Shown piece by piece: positions 44,307 through 57,358 of a DNA stretch of 64,000 nt. Origin of the DNA: Humulus lupulus. Lineage: Eukaryota; Streptophyta; Magnoliopsida; Rosales; Cannabaceae. The DNA lies in the NCBI RefSeq assembly GCF_963169125.1, contig NC_084798.1, forward strand, positions 107,091,970 through 107,155,969, read 5' to 3'. The notes under the pieces were generated by a model that saw only the letters and a list, made by a program, of their open reading frames with translations, searched no databases and had not been told where the DNA came from. The stretch's first letter is position 1. Every line of letters begins with the position of its first letter. The translations under genes and the position numbers were made by a program.

Positions 44307-45091
44307 GTGCTAGAACTCTTTAATATGCAAAACTTCAAAATGGGTGATATGCCAACCTGTTCTCGAGTATTCCTTTCCAAGGAGCAGTGTCCCAAAACAC
44401 CCCAGGAAGAGGAAAACATGAGACAATATCCCTATGCCTTAGCAGTAGGCAGTCTGATGTACACCATGTTGTGTACAAGACCTGACATTTGTTATGCAGT
44501 AGGGATAGCCAGGCATTATCAATCCAATCCTGGATTGAGTCGTTGGACTGCAGTGAAGAATATTCTCAAGTATCTTAGAAATACTAGAGATTATATGCTT
44601 GTATATTTAGGTGGAGACTTGAACCCCACAGGTTACACTAATTGTGATTTTCTATCAGACAGAGATAGTCGGAAATCGACTTCTACATCAGTGTTTATTC
44701 TTGGAGGAGGAGCATTAGTCTGGCAAAGTATTAAACAAACTAGCATTGCAGACTCCACCATGGAAGCCGAGTATATAGCGGCTTGTGAAGCAGGTAAGGA
44801 GGCTGAATGGCTCAAAAAGTTCTACTCTAATCTGGAAGTTGTACCAGAAGTAGAGAAACAACTTGTTCTTTATTGTGACAATAGTGGAGCAGTGGCTAAT
44901 TCTAAAGAACCAAGAAGCCACAAGAGAGGAAAGCATATAGAGCGCAAATACAACTTAGTCAGAGAAATTTTACATAGAGGAGATGTGTCCATTCTGAAAA
45001 TCGCATTAGAACACAACCTCGCTGACCCATTTACGAAGACGCTTCCTGCAAAGCAATTCGAGGGTCATGTACGTAATATGGGATTGAGATA
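44307..45091 (+). pseudogene. copia-2 RNase H and end of pol (open 261 codons)
   Basis: This is the best-preserved copia-2 block: an open frame of 261 codons starting at a Met inside the RT-RNase H connection. Motifs are SLMYTMLCTRPDICYAVGI, GYTNCDFLSDRDSRKSTS (Asp), ADSTMEAEYIAACEAGKEAEW (Glu) and LYCDNSGAVANSKEP (Asp), then HIERKYNLVRE (His), ending LADPFTKTLPAKQFEGHV and TAA at 45092. The PPT follows within 30 bp. The catalytic residues look intact. Confidence 0.9.
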
Positions 45092-45111
45092 AATGCCCTA
45101 CTTGCTTTAAG

Positions 45112-45125
45112 TACAAGTGGGAGAT
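45112..45125 (+). other. copia-2 polypurine tract
   Basis: AAGTGGGAGATT ends directly at the TG opening the 3' LTR. This is the usual copia PPT form. Confidence 0.85.
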
Positions 45126-47025
45126 TGTTAGGAGTATGTCCTAAAAGCATGTAAAAGACATTTATTATTTCGATGAATAAATAAATACAATGGTTTATTA
45201 TTGTTATATTTAGATTATTAAATTATTGTTTAAATAATTTTGTAAATATCATAAAAGATTCCATATTCATTATTGAGGATGTGATCTTGTATTAGTACGA
45301 GAGAATTAAGATCACATGAATGAATAAAAATTAGTCAACAACAACAAATTGAAGTTATGGAATTCTTTAATTGGGGTTGTAAGTACGGTTTGCTGAATAT
45401 CATGTTGATACAAATAATCTAGATTCAGATTATTGATGTGGTAAGACATCTCGGTAAATGTGCTTTATATAATATGATTATATATGACATGGACCGATAT
45501 GAATAAAAGTCTTTATCCAAATACCATTTAATAATAAAGACTTGTAATTCATATCATAACTGATGATCATTTATATATCAACCTAAATCCTGAGTGTTCA
45601 TGTTTATTAAATCGTTTGATTCATTCGTTAAGGTCTCTTCATAAAATGCGGCTACTGACTTTTGTTTTGGAGATTTAATATCATGGATGGCTGGGAACAT
45701 GTATCAACAAAGGAATCTAATCTTTCCTAACGGATCGTATATTAGTTCCATTAAGGGTTAATTCTGGAACTGAATGATTTTGAGCTCAAATATATAATTA
45801 GATTATAGATTAATTATTAACTAGTGAATTAATGGTACTTAAGGAATAAGAAGTAAATTAGAAAGGTAAAATGGTAATTATTCCATTCTAATTTATGAAC
45901 TAATTAATTAGAGGGTTAAACTATTGTAAGATGGTTATATCAATGGAAGACTTAAAATAAGTTTCTATAGAAGTATATCTATAAAATAAATAGTGCAATT
46001 CTGAATTTATAGTGGAGAAATATCAAAATTAATAAATTAATTATTATAATTAAAGAGTTTAATAATTTAGTTTCAATTTATTGGAGCTTAATGTTATAGG
46101 TCCATGGTCCCTGAAATGGCTAAAACACACACTGACAAAGATAAATACAAAAATGGGCAAAATGACTTATTTGATAAGTAAAATATTTTTCTATGCACTA
46201 AACATAATTATTGTATAATTATGTGTAATTAATTAATTGAGAATTAATTAATTATTTAATTTAACAAAAATATAATTAATTTTGAATTAATTTTTTTTTG
46301 GGATTTTGGTATTTAAATAATAATAAAAATTGGGAAAAATCACATGCCTTCCTTGGCATGTGGTACATGTGTAGCACAATGCACAGTCACTGTGTTACAC
46401 ACATAAGAAGCTTCTAGAAGTTTATTTGTTCCACAATTTTAGTTATTTAAATATTAAATAAATGATGAGATATTGTAATATGATTAAAATATGTTTATTT
46501 AAACAAAATCTGATAATTGATTAGTTATTTTCAAATTGTTTAAAATAACTATTATTTTATTTTTAATTTATTGGATATATTAAATATAGGAGATCATTTT
46601 TTCAGAACAATACTTTTTTAGTGATAGAAAATATATCGTAAAATCTCCCTGAGAGAAATAGAACAGTGATACAAGCATAGGTCACTGTTCTTCAAAACTT
46701 AGGTCCAAACTTTATCAGATCTCATGTGTTGAGAACATCTGATAAATATATTTTGCTTATTATTTTGTATAGCGAGCCCACACTCGTTCTTTGAGTGTTG
46801 AGAACATTTTGGACGATCCTGGTGTGGAATCTCAATTATTTTTTCCGTACAAAAAGGTAGCAGCAAGGAAGGGCTTGAGGTAATTTTCTATTCATATTTT
46901 TCATTTAATATATATATATATATGTATCTGAAGAAGTACATCTAGAAATCTTGTGGGGTTAAATTAACAATTTTGATTGTTGTTCCACTACGTATAATCT
47001 CTGATTTGATCTATATAAACCAACC
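45126..47025 (+). repeat. copia-2 3' LTR
   Basis: It starts TGTTAGGAGTATGTCC and ends AAACCAACC, where the last base is C instead of the A of the 5' copy. It is closely related to 32911-34801 along its whole length. Differences include an extra AATTAATTGAG segment near 46233 and a longer TA repeat near 46910. Confidence 0.92.
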
Positions 47026-47347
47026 CATTTCACCAAGGTTGTTTGTGAACTCTTCTGCTCTCATAGTCTTCACCAACATTTCATCAACATATACTTCCAT
47101 ATTTCTTCCTTTCTGATTTGCAAACATTCTGTTTACCAACATTTGATAAGTAGCGTCCACATTCTTTAACCCAAAAGGCATCTCCTTATAGCAATGGAGC
47201 TCCTTGTCAGTTATAAACGAAGTATGCTCTTCATCAACTAGGTTCATGGGTATTTGGTTGCACCCGAAATAGACGTCCATGAAGCTGAGTAGCTCGTGCC
47301 CAGCTGTTGCGTCTACTAGATGATCTATCCTAGGAAGCGAGAAGCTA
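47026..47347 (-). pseudogene. gypsy-3 central RT block between two copia insertions
   Basis: It reads SFSLPRIDHLVDATAGHELL, FMDVYFGCNQIP, CYKEMPFGLKNVDATYQM and MEVYVDEMLVKT. The catalytic YVDD box is YVDE (Glu codon 47080-47082), so one metal ligand is altered. The block is only 322 bp, with copia-2 on one side and copia-3 on the other. Both ends are precise insertion points marked by 5-bp duplications. Confidence 0.9.
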
Positions 47348-47352
47348 TCCTT

Positions 47353-49635
47353 TGTTGGAAAACAAATCAGAGCACGTAGCGAAAAACTCAAGCGTGGTGG
47401 GCCAGTTGTTTTGTGTATTTGAAAACAACAGAACAACAACATACAAAAAATTTCAATAATCATATAAACAATTTATATGCCCAAGAAAACAATCCAGAAA
47501 CATTATCATACAATACTATTAATCATGCAACAAATATATATATATATAAATACACAATATATTTATATATTCTACATATAAACACAAAAAATCAATAACA
47601 TAAAATTTTACCTCTTGAAGCCTATCAAGTGTCCTTGAGTCTTTTTGTATTTGTATCGATCTTCCTATCCAAAGCTTTGAGCACTCAAACCACGATCTTC
47701 TGGAGTGTTCTCTACACCTCAAGATGTGTGTGGGCACATAGAGAAAATGGGTTTGTATTTTAGGAATCGCAAGTATTTCTCAACACATGAGAACTTGGAT
47801 TATGGTCTGAGAATGGCTAGAATAAAGAAGAAGAAAGAGAGAATTTTTGTCTAACAAAAAACTCTCAGAACAATTCTGAATTGTGTATTGTTGTGTCTGG
47901 TGTATATTTCTTTGTTGTCATTTTCCATTCTTCTTCTATATCATTTATGTAGAGATTCATGTTACCTTATTATTCTTAATAATAATAGTAATATAAATAT
48001 ATTATAATAATAATGATAGGAATTGATTTTAGGTAAATGTCTAACTTACCATATTTGAAAAAACCATTTTCAAAATTATTAAATAATTAAATAAATCAAA
48101 CAAAAACTACACACATACAATATCTATAAAGTGGTACACGCATGGCACAGTCCTTGGACCATGTCAGGCGCGTACTGTTATTCCCTTTTCAAGGATTTTG
48201 CATTTTTCTTTTATTTGATTATTTAACTAAATCAATTTCCCACAAAATAAGTTGTTTATCTTTTTAAGGAAAAGATAACAAGCATATTTCAAAATTTATG
48301 TTCTAAATTCAAAATTCAAATTGATAATCATCATTATCATCATCTTTTAAAATTAAATAAATCAAAAACTATTTTTTAACTTACCTATTTTATTTTCTTC
48401 CACTCAAATAAAATAATTAATTTAAAAAAATTTATTTATTTATTTATATATATGAAATTCGAAAATTTCAATATTTAAATTAATAAATATATTTTTAAAA
48501 ATTAATTATTCAACCTCAATTATCATATAATTGCATACTTGACCCTGAAGAATAAAATTCTTCTCAAATTCCCAAATTACAGTTATACTCTTGTATCAAC
48601 TGTTAAATTGATAAGGTATTGATAGAGCCACCCAGGAGACCTATGGACCTATAATATCAAGCTCTAATAAATATTACATTAAAAAGCAAAGCTCTTTGAT
48701 TAAATAATCATATTTATTAATCTCATGACTACTCTAATAAAAATATGAGATTGAACACTTGATAATTATAGACATATATTTACTGAGTACTTTATTAACA
48801 ATCAATTGTGTATTGATATAATCATTACATATAGCGTTAATCCTCTATTAATGGTTCATAACTAAAAGGGGATAAAATTACCATTTTACCCTTTTAGCTA
48901 TATCTTGTTCCTAGAGTACCATTGACTTTACAAGTGAAGGTTGTGTCACAACAAGTTTGCGATGTAAGCGCTCATAACCCTTACAGTTCAAAAAGTCAAC
49001 CCAATAGGGAACCATTATTCAATCTATAAATAGTTCTAGATTCCATTTCTGTTAAACTACGTCCCCAGCCACATACATCATTGAGTCCCCAAAACAATTG
49101 TTCTTAGCCTGATCATTATGACAAACCTTAATGTATGAATCAAAGGATCAGATGACATATATGGGAGTTTATAGTTACCTCAGGATTAAGATCATCGTGT
49201 ATATGATCATCGTTTGACGTGTTTGATTAATACTATGAAACGATGTTTAAACAAGTGTTGACAAATCACATCTGGTCCAGTTCTACATACTATCAGCATG
49301 CAAAGTACCTCCACTAAAGTGTCCTACTACACTAGTAACCCAGATCTAGGTCACATGTATTCATAATACTAGTGGAACGTACTAGCAGTAATTATTCTAA
49401 AGATTCCATAACTTTATTTTACTGCGAACTATTTATGTTTATTATCTTAATCTCGATCCTGTCACACCAATATGAGATTAAGACGACATAGATAAACATT
49501 GGAATTTTTGGATATTCGCTTAATATTATCATATAATATCAGACATAGTCTATGTATATAAATATTCAATTCAATTATTTATTTCATTTAAAACTTTTTT
49601 CAACTACAATTGCTTTAAGGGCACTATTCCCAACA
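47353..49635 (-). repeat. copia-3 3' LTR (2283 bp)
   Basis: On the minus strand it starts TGTTGGGAATAGTGCC at 49635 and ends TTTTCCAACA at 47353. It matches 57366-59623 along its length with scattered changes and carries (TA)n repeats near 47527. A GC-rich hairpin region (TGGTACACGCATGGCACAG) lies near 48132-48176. Confidence 0.9.
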
Positions 49636-49650
49636 ATCTCCCCCTTGCCC
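49636..49650 (-). other. copia-3 polypurine tract
   Basis: The minus strand reads GGGCAAGGGGGAGAT ending at the LTR start, a standard PPT placement. Confidence 0.85.
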
Positions 49651-52128
49651 TAAAGCAAATTGAGGCATCTCTTTGAATATGTCAATCATATTCTCTTGAC
49701 CAGTTTTGTCTAACAAAGTCTTTGTCTTAGTTTTGTAAGAAACTGTTTTGAAGTTATCTTCAAGATTACTACATCAATTATGTAAAATTGTCTTATATTC
49801 AATGATAATTCATTTCATGCGCTTTACCCTCTCATGATTTCTAGTTCTTCTAGAATAGTTGTATCTCTATTGCTTTCGCAATGAGATGCTAGCTGTTTAT
49901 TCTAGTCTGCAAAACATTTCCAGAATATCAAAGAACTTAACTAAATCAAATAGCCTATTTAATTGCTCATAGCTGTTATAATTCGGCTTTTGTGGTGAAA
50001 CATATAAATTTGAAAGGTCAAACACATTTCTAGATTAATGTGTTTCCTCCACAGTTATGGAATCTGAGTATGATATTAATCTTAAAGATTTAATATCAGA
50101 CCATCCATTGGGATTTTAGGTCTCAGCCTAAATGCACATAAATATATATAACCTGTATTATATTTAAGATACTAAAAAACTAAGTCCTGATAAATATTTA
50201 ATAACTCAATCCATAATGGATTGATAACTGCTGACGATTCCCACTGTTTAATAAATGTCAATTCGAAAATATAACATTCGATACATTTGAACAGTCTATC
50301 ACTGTGTTGTAGGAATCCTTTCTCATGTCCTCTTTTCTAGTAAAAGAATAAATGGACATTAATTATTTAGAAAATACATCCTCTTGGATTTTGTAAACTA
50401 AAGTATTTAAGCTTCTTATCAATATAAGTTACTTGAGAGGCCTAAGAATTATTCTTTCACTCTCTATAGAATAGAATGTACAGAACATTCTTAGCTTTTC
50501 TAAATCCAAAAATTTAGAATTATTCAGCTAACTATTTCTTTTCTATTGACGATTTCTCTACATCGTTCTCAATGATTAGAATGTTATCAATATTAAGAAT
50601 AAGAATCACAACAGAATCTTTCTGGTCGAGATCTTCAAATGATTCTTTCATGTCAGTCAGTCCAGTAAAGACTACTTAGACATTTATTTACATTTAATCT
50701 AATAATCCATGCATAAAGCAGTGGATAAAAGCGTGTAAACAAATTCAAGTTTGGTTGCAGTAGAAGGCATCTATTCAAGTAATAATTTCTTCTTTCTATT
50801 CATAGTCTTAGACTATTAACCTAACTTTGAAAAGTCTGTACTTTCCTCAGTTCTCCTCTTCATCTTGAATATCTAATTTCAAACTGAAGTTCAATGAACT
50901 TAAGTTGGATATTCAAGAATCCAGATGTCATAGAATTCCAAATTTCATTTCTTCATTCATGGTGTTTCAACCATTTTTTTCTGTAAAACTTTTTCATTTC
51001 AAATACTAGTTTGTGAATGAAGTATAGTTAGATTGTGTTACACAAAATTTAACTATCTTTACATTTGTAATGGAGTAGTTACTAACGCTCCAACAAAAAC
51101 TATGTTTTACAGAATTTGTGATATTCTTTCATTTTATCATTGTTCATTATCAGTAACTCGCTTACATGACATGTAGTCATTATTTCTACTACAACTTAAC
51201 TAGGAATTGTAGTGATTATAATAATCATGCTTCATTAATGTAGCATTTAAAGAGATACAAACTCTTTTGTAATCTATTATGATTATTAAATTTTTTCACA
51301 AAATAACTTCATGGAAAATATTCAATTTTTCATTCACATAACAACTTGTGAATCCCAACTTCTAAGTCTTCGATGTTGTACATATGATTATATTCTATTT
51401 CCAAAATAATGATTATGCTTAGCATTCTAGTTGTGCGTGAGTTGGGTTTGAATTCCAAGTTCACATGCAAACTACTTGAATTCCAAATTTGAGTTTAGAC
51501 TTCATTTTTATCAGATCAAACAAGTCTGTAAGTGACTTTACTTTGAATGTTGCATAAAAAATTTAGAAATTTTCTTTGCATTTGATCAAATTTTAAAATA
51601 TCTAAAATAGATGTCAATCAATATTGACTTACTATTTATTATTTCCTTTAGCTTTGAACATTAAAAGGTTCAACATACATCTTTATGCATTAGCTAAACG
51701 ATTATGTGATTTTTTTAGCCTTTATTAGGGAAAGGTCTTTTGGTTAACTTTAATTAACAGACTATATAAAGAGGGAGAAAACCATTGAATGGTTGCAATA
51801 TAAGACTGTCTTTTATTTTTTTTATGTGTCTAATTAATTATAAGTCGATCTCAAAAATAATTCACAAAGATGTTTCACTTAATTGGGATTGGAATAAAAA
51901 TTGTCTTATTGAATCTATGATTTGTACAATAATGAATAATTTATAATTATCATTTATACTCATTGATGAAATAAGTGGAACATGTATATTTCAAAAAATA
52001 ACATATGAATTTATTATTCAAAAGAAATACTAAACTTGTTCATTCATCATATAAGGAATCTAAAAACATAGTCTCTAGAAAAAGAACTTAATACAAAGTT
52101 GAAATTGAAAAACTAATTTCCATGTCAG
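49651..52128 (-). pseudogene. copia-3 pol relict, strongly decayed
   Basis: No long ORF remains and the region is AT-rich, yet copia RT traces can be read on the minus strand. Around 50890-50800 is RGELRKVQTFQS (compare [14 protein letters not shown] of copia-2). At about 50620-50545 is VVILILNIDNILIIENDVEK, where the YVDD box has become NIDN. Integrase and protease cannot be recognised. It is a much older-looking body than copia-2 pol. Confidence 0.6.
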
Positions 52129-52679
52129 TTATCTCTTGGTCTTTCGATCTGCAATCCTTTTCTTATTTTTCTTTCGCATTCTTTTCTTTTCTTGAATAAT
52201 GTGTTCCTGAAAACAAGAAAAAAATATGGTGGCATAAAAATTTGAATCAACTATTCAAATATATTAAAAAGAGATGAGCAAATCACATTTACCCTTTCTT
52301 CTTGCAAACTTCTTAAGTGATCAAAAGAATCTCTTTTGATCCTTTCCCATATCTCGTATGTAGATATGAGGTTCACATATCTCAATTTAAGATCGTCTTG
52401 CATAGTTTTTAGTATGTAATGATGAGCCAAATAAACAGATCTCATACAATTCGCACACTTTTTATGACTATCATAATCAGATAAAGTTGATGGCTCATCT
52501 GGAAGCACATCAATGATTGCATCATACACCTTTATTTCATCTAGAATTATGTATATGTTTCTGTACCAAACATCTAGATTGTTGAAGTCTAAATGAAAAG
52601 TACTTAGGAAACCATCACGAGGATTATTTGGTTCTTTCTCATTTTCATGTTCTTAATCAGGATTAAGAGGATTAACCAT
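52129..52679 (-). pseudogene. copia-3 gag, N-terminal half with phase-0 intron
   Basis: The ATG at 52679 starts MVNPLNPD, followed by a TAA. The gag N-terminal pattern follows (FNNLDVWYRNIYIILDEIK, SDYDSHKKCANCMRSVYLAHH, LKLRYVNLISTYEIWERIK). The exon ends at GAAAGG|GTAAATG (52292), and the acceptor TTGTTTTCAG lies at 52207. The second exon encodes a short basic tail (QEKKRMRKKNKKRIADRKTK) and stops at 52129. The exon end, phase and short tail parallel copia-2. The C-terminal half of gag is not found. Confidence 0.65.
52207..52292 (-). other. candidate intron in copia-3 gag (86 nt, phase 0)
   Basis: GT at 52292-52291 with context AGG|GTAAATG, AG at 52208-52207 with context TTGTTTTCAG. The body is AT-rich. 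It occupies the same codon position as the copia-2 intron. Confidence 0.6.
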
Positions 52680-54255
52680 TGTTGCAGGAAATAAATAAAT
52701 AAAATATAATGAATTAAAACATATAATAAATATCAAATTTTATTTGAAAAAGTAAATATGATGCATGAATTCAACATATAAAAAACACATAAAAAATATA
52801 CTAATCCATGATAAACTAATTTGAAAAGTTAATGGACCGCCTTAGGGTAGGTCAGACTAACCCAAAATTAATTTTGAGACAAATCTCAATTTCATAAGTG
52901 AAAACTTAAAAATGCCTTTTTCTTTTTTGACATATGAACTACCGCTAATTTGGACAAGAAGCACTAGTTGTGCTAGAAAGCCTAGATACACCTTTGGAGT
53001 GTAACCCATTATTTTCAATCAATGACTTAACTCAAGAGCGTGCCTTAGGGTCAATCAAACTTGAAATACATCATTAATTATGTCCTCATAAGAGAAGTCA
53101 ACCTTGAAATAAATAAACATATTCGGAAGCCTTTCCTTAGGGAGGCCACAAACGGAGGCGAAACAAGGCTCTTCCTATGCCTCTTGGTGTTCAACCAATA
53201 AGGGAGAGTATGGGACCTATTATCATAACTCCCTCTCCCACTCACTATTTTGGAAAATTTTGTCTTCACAAAATCAATATTTTTTAATTTAGTTGTAAAA
53301 ATAAATTTAATTATTTGTACCAAATGATATTCTATTAATTTCTAATCAAATTAAGCAAAAAATTTAAAATTGTGCCCTTAATTCTAATTCTAATTTTGCT
53401 TTAATTAAGAGAATACCATTTCTGTTTTAATAAAACATTTTCATTAAAAAAAAAATTAAACAACTTTAATTTTGATTTACAATCTTAACTAATTAAGACT
53501 AAATTTATTATTATATGAATTGTCACATATAAACATATATAAAAAATATAGGACGTTCCTAATAGCATGTTTCTACACGAATGTAGTACATGCTAGCTGC
53601 ATACTGTGTGGGTATAAGAATGGCATGCTATAATGCTTGACAAAACATTAAACATTTTAATCACAATCAAACATCTATAATAAATAAATAAAAATAATAA
53701 AAGCAGGTATGGTAACTTTTGGGTATTTCTAGAAAAAATTACAATACTTGCGAAAATATACATGAAAAATGTAACCTAGACTAATTAAGGCTTGATGAAG
53801 AGCATTTTGATCTTCAACCTTGAGATGTAGTCTTTTTGAGCTAATGCCACCATTTTTTCCATATCCATTTTGAATTATACAATTTTTTAATTATTTTAAA
53901 CAAACTTTTAAAATAATTAAACTTTGGGTTTTAACACCCAAAAGTTTCTAAGGCCCAATTTGAATTTGGGTGATTTAATTCTAAAGATAAAATTAAACAA
54001 TTTAATTTTAATAAATTAAAATTCAAGCTAATTTTAATTTAGGATATTTTAATTGAAACAATTTTAATTATGGAAGACAACAATTAAAACATTTTTAATT
54101 AAGGTAAATAATCACCATTATTTGAATTAAAGAAATTACCAAATTAAAACCATTTTAATTCAATTTCTGATTTTTAATTAAATGAATAAATAATATATAT
54201 ATATATGGTAACAACACCTTAAGTGTTGTACCAAGGGGCGGTCGCAGGTGGGAGT
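52680..54255 (-). other. copia-3 leader
   Basis: AT-rich, no domain-bearing ORF. Blocks such as GTGAGTGGGAGAGGGAG near 53233 and GTGTAACCCATTATTTTC near 52998 are shared with the copia-2 leader. A small GC-rich piece (ACCAAGGGGCGGTCGCAGG) sits at 54230-54248, just before foreign sequence begins. Confidence 0.6.
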
Positions 54256-54767
54256 TGTAACGTCCTCCTAATCCAAGACTATTACACTGTCTATTTTAAA
54301 TTGTGTTAGACCTGTTAATCAAGTCATTTGGTTATAAATGTGTAACTAAGGTTAACGTCAAGGGATAGGGTTAAAATTTTTATCAAAGGAATTGTTGACT
54401 TTTATTTAAAAAGTTTCATACGTACATCAGATCCCAAAACATTACAAAGAAACATTTAACAGGGTGTATATATATCAAAATGTATAGCCGGCCGAGTACC
54501 TGGGGCCCTCGCCCTTAGCTCTGGGTAACTAGTTGACCATAGAGTCAACCCCAGGGCCCTATGCCCTAGCTATGTGACCATAGAGTCACCTGGGACCCTC
54601 ACCCCTAGCTCTGGGTAACTAGCCATAGAGCTAGCCAAATATTTTTGTTTTCCATCGACCATTCGACCAGCGCGCAGTGCACTATTGTCGTCCTTGACTA
54701 TTACGTCAAGCCTTGAACCAGGTATTCGAATACAGATACAAAAACAGATGTAGATAGGCATACTTAA
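54256..54767. repeat. gypsy LTR fragment with local GC-rich repeats
   Basis: It begins TGTAACGTCC, the terminal style of chromovirus LTRs, but differs from gypsy-1 and gypsy-4 LTRs. The orientation cannot be fixed because both ends of such LTRs look alike. At 54496-54640 three variants of a CCTGGG..CCCTCGCCCTAGCTCTGG block with ACCATAGAGTCA follow each other. No ORF with a known domain is present. Confidence 0.45.
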
Positions 54768-57358
54768 TGTAACGACCCAAATTTGCTAATAGGGCTTAGG
54801 TCCTTGATTAGCGTGCTTGGAGGGCAATAAATGATTTAATATGTTGATATGGGAATTTATGTGAATATGTGATAGAGGTGCATGTTTAGTTGAGTTAAAT
54901 ATGCATGTGGGCCCCGTTTGGATAGTAGGGGTATGTTTGTGATTTTTTCCCGTTGAGGGCGTAAATGTGATAAGTACGATATGTATGTGATAAGTGTGAT
55001 AAAAGAGTTGAAGATTCAATTGCAAGAGTTACTTGATTTAGGGTTCATCAGACCGAGTTTCTCGCCAGGGGGTGCTCTAGAGTTTCTCGTTAAGAAGAAG
55101 GATGGATCCCTTAGGATGTGTATTGATTACAGGGAGTTGAATAAGTTAACCATTAAGAACAAGTATCCACTCCCTCGGATCGATGATTTATTTGATCAGT
55201 TACAGGGAAGAACAGTGTTTTCCAAGATAGACCTCCAATCAGGTTACCATCAGTTGAGGATTAAAGAGGAGGACATACCAAAGACCGCTTTCCGAACGAG
55301 GTATGGACACTATGAATTCCTGGTTATGTCCTTTGGATTAACCAATGCCCCAACAACTTTTATGGAGATAATGAATAGGGTTTTCAACGATTATTTGGAT
55401 AAGTTTTTGATTGTGTTCATCGACGACATCCTAGTGTATTCTCAGTCAGAGATAGAGCACAAGCAGCATCTGCGGTTGGTTCTACAGCGGTTGAGGGAGC
55501 ATAAGTTATATGCCAAGTTCAGCAAGTGCGAGTTTTGGTTACAACAAGTTACATTTCTGGGCCATATTGTCAGAAAGGAGGGGATTCTAGTTGACCCAAG
55601 TAAGATTGAGGCAGTCAGAGATTGGCCTAGACCGAGCAATGTTCCTGAAATGAGAAGATTTTTGGGTTTAGCGCAGTATCATCGGCGGGTTGTTGAGGTG
55701 TTCTCCAGAATAGCTACGCCTTTGACGGAACTAACAAAGAAGAAGACAAGGTATGTCTGGATGGACAGATGTGAGAACAGTTTCAAGGAGTTGAAGCGGC
55801 AATTGATCACCGCGCCAGTGTTAAGTTTGCGGACAGATAATGAAAAGTTTGTGGTTTACTGTGATGCTTCCAAACAGGGTTTGGGGTGTGTGCTGATGCA
55901 AGCTGGTAAGGTGATAGCCTATGCATCGAGACAGTTAAAGGAGTATGCGCAGAGATATCCCACGCATGATTTGGAGTTGGCAGTGGTGGTGTTCGCACTT
56001 AAGATTTGGAGGCATTATCTTTATGGTGAGAAGTACGAGATATATACCGACCATTAGAGCTTGAAGTATTTCTTTACTCAGAAGGATCTGAATATGCGCC
56101 AGAGGTCGTGGTTGGAGTTGGTTAAGGATTACGATTATGATATCCTATACCATCTTGGGAAGGATAATGTAGTGGCTGGCGCATTGAGTCAGAAAGGCCC
56201 AGGACAGTTGTTTAGTTCGAGATAGATATCTGATAAGCTAGCTGAGGAGATGAACAAAGAAGGTATAGAGTTGGTGGTTGGTCAGTTGGCCAACATCACT
56301 CTTCAGTCTACATTCCTTGAGAGGATCAAGGAGGCACAGGAGAGAGATCCTCAGTTGAGAGGACACGGAGAGGATGTCTTAGTTAGAGCGACTAAGGACT
56401 TTTCTATTTCAGAGATGGGATTACTGAAGTACAAGTGTTGGATCTGCGTTCTGATGGATTCTGATATCTGGCGGGAGATCCTAGATGAATCGCATACCAC
56501 TCCTTATTCTTTGCACCCGGGTACAACGAAGATGTACCAGGACTTGAGAGTTTTGTATTAATGGTCGGGCATGAAGAGGGATGTGGTGGATTATGTGGCC
56601 AAGTGCTTAACATGTCCGCAGGTCAAGGCTGAGCATCAGAGGCCAGTGGGGTTGCTGCAGCCTCTAGGGATTCCAGAATGGAAGTGGGAAGACATCACCA
56701 TGGACTTCGTGTTTGGTTTGCCGAGGACCGTGGGGCAGCATGACTTGGTGTGGGTGATCGGGGATAGGTATACCAAGTTCACCCACTTATTGCCTGTTAG
56801 GACAACTTATACTTTGGAGCAGTATGCTGAGTTATATGTGATGGAGATTGTTCGACTTCATGGGGCTCCGAGGTCAATAGTATCCGACAGAGACCCGACC
56901 TTCACTTCCATGTTTTGGGAGAGTCTGCAGAAGGCTATGGACACACAATTACGGTTTAGTACCGCTTATCATCCTCAGACAGATGGACAGTCTGAGAGGA
57001 CGATTCAGATATTGGAGGACATGTTGCGAGTCTGTGTGCTAGATTTTGGAGGATCATGGAGTAAGTGTCTCCCTTTGATCGAGTTCTCGTATAACAATAG
57101 TTATCAGGCGACCATCGGAGTGGCTCCGTATGAGATGCTTTATGGAAGGAAGTGTAGATCACCTATCCATTGGGATGAGACAGGTGAGAGGACATATCTG
57201 GGTCCAGAAATGGTTCAGAGGACCAATGAGGCGATTGAGAAGATTAGAGCACGAATGCTCGCCTCCCAGAGTCGTCAGAAGAGTTATTCAAACCTGAAAC
57301 GCAGGGGCGTGGAATTTCAGGTTGGTGATCATGTGTTTCTTAGGGTTTCACCTTTGAC
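54768..57358 (+). mobile_element. chromovirus gypsy-4, internally deleted, 3'-truncated, inside copia-3
   Basis: It starts with 230 bp of LTR (TGTAACGACCC, similar to gypsy-1) and then jumps straight into RT. The rest of the LTR, PBS, gag and protease are missing. RT, RNase H and most of integrase follow on the plus strand with only three in-frame stops. It ends within the integrase C terminus (VSPL), where copia-3 LTR sequence begins. It is the closest relative of gypsy-1 in the window and clearly better preserved. Confidence 0.87.
54981..56224 (+). pseudogene. gypsy-4 reverse transcriptase and RNase H (open to 56057)
   Basis: An open frame of 358 codons from 54981 carries RT with [53 protein letters not shown] and an intact FIDD box at 55426-55437, then RNase H with [26 protein letters not shown] and IYTDH. 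Its first codons (MYVISVIK) come from LTR sequence fused to RT by a deletion. TAG at 56058 interrupts the RNase H end, and another TAG lies at 56222. RT and most of RNase H look intact, but the protein lacks gag and protease. Confidence 0.88.

Larger units (their letters stand above)
32911..47025 (+). mobile_element. Ty1/copia retrotransposon copia-2, full length, nested in gypsy-3
   Basis: It has two complete LTRs (1891 and 1900 bp) with TGTTAGGAG...AACCAAC[A/C] ends, a PBS, a long leader, part of gag, integrase, RT, RNase H and a PPT. A 5-bp target duplication (CATTT) flanks it and lies within gypsy-3 RT. The two LTRs look very similar by eye, differing at scattered positions and a few short indels, so the insertion is not ancient. 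Inside it a LINE is inserted at 37233-42075. Protease and the second half of gag are missing near the LINE. Confidence 0.92.

Noticed and set aside
47353..47400. ATCAGAGCACG-like motif near 47366 as a PBS
   Set aside because: It lies inside the LTR end, before the TG/CA terminus, so it cannot be a primer site for copia-3.
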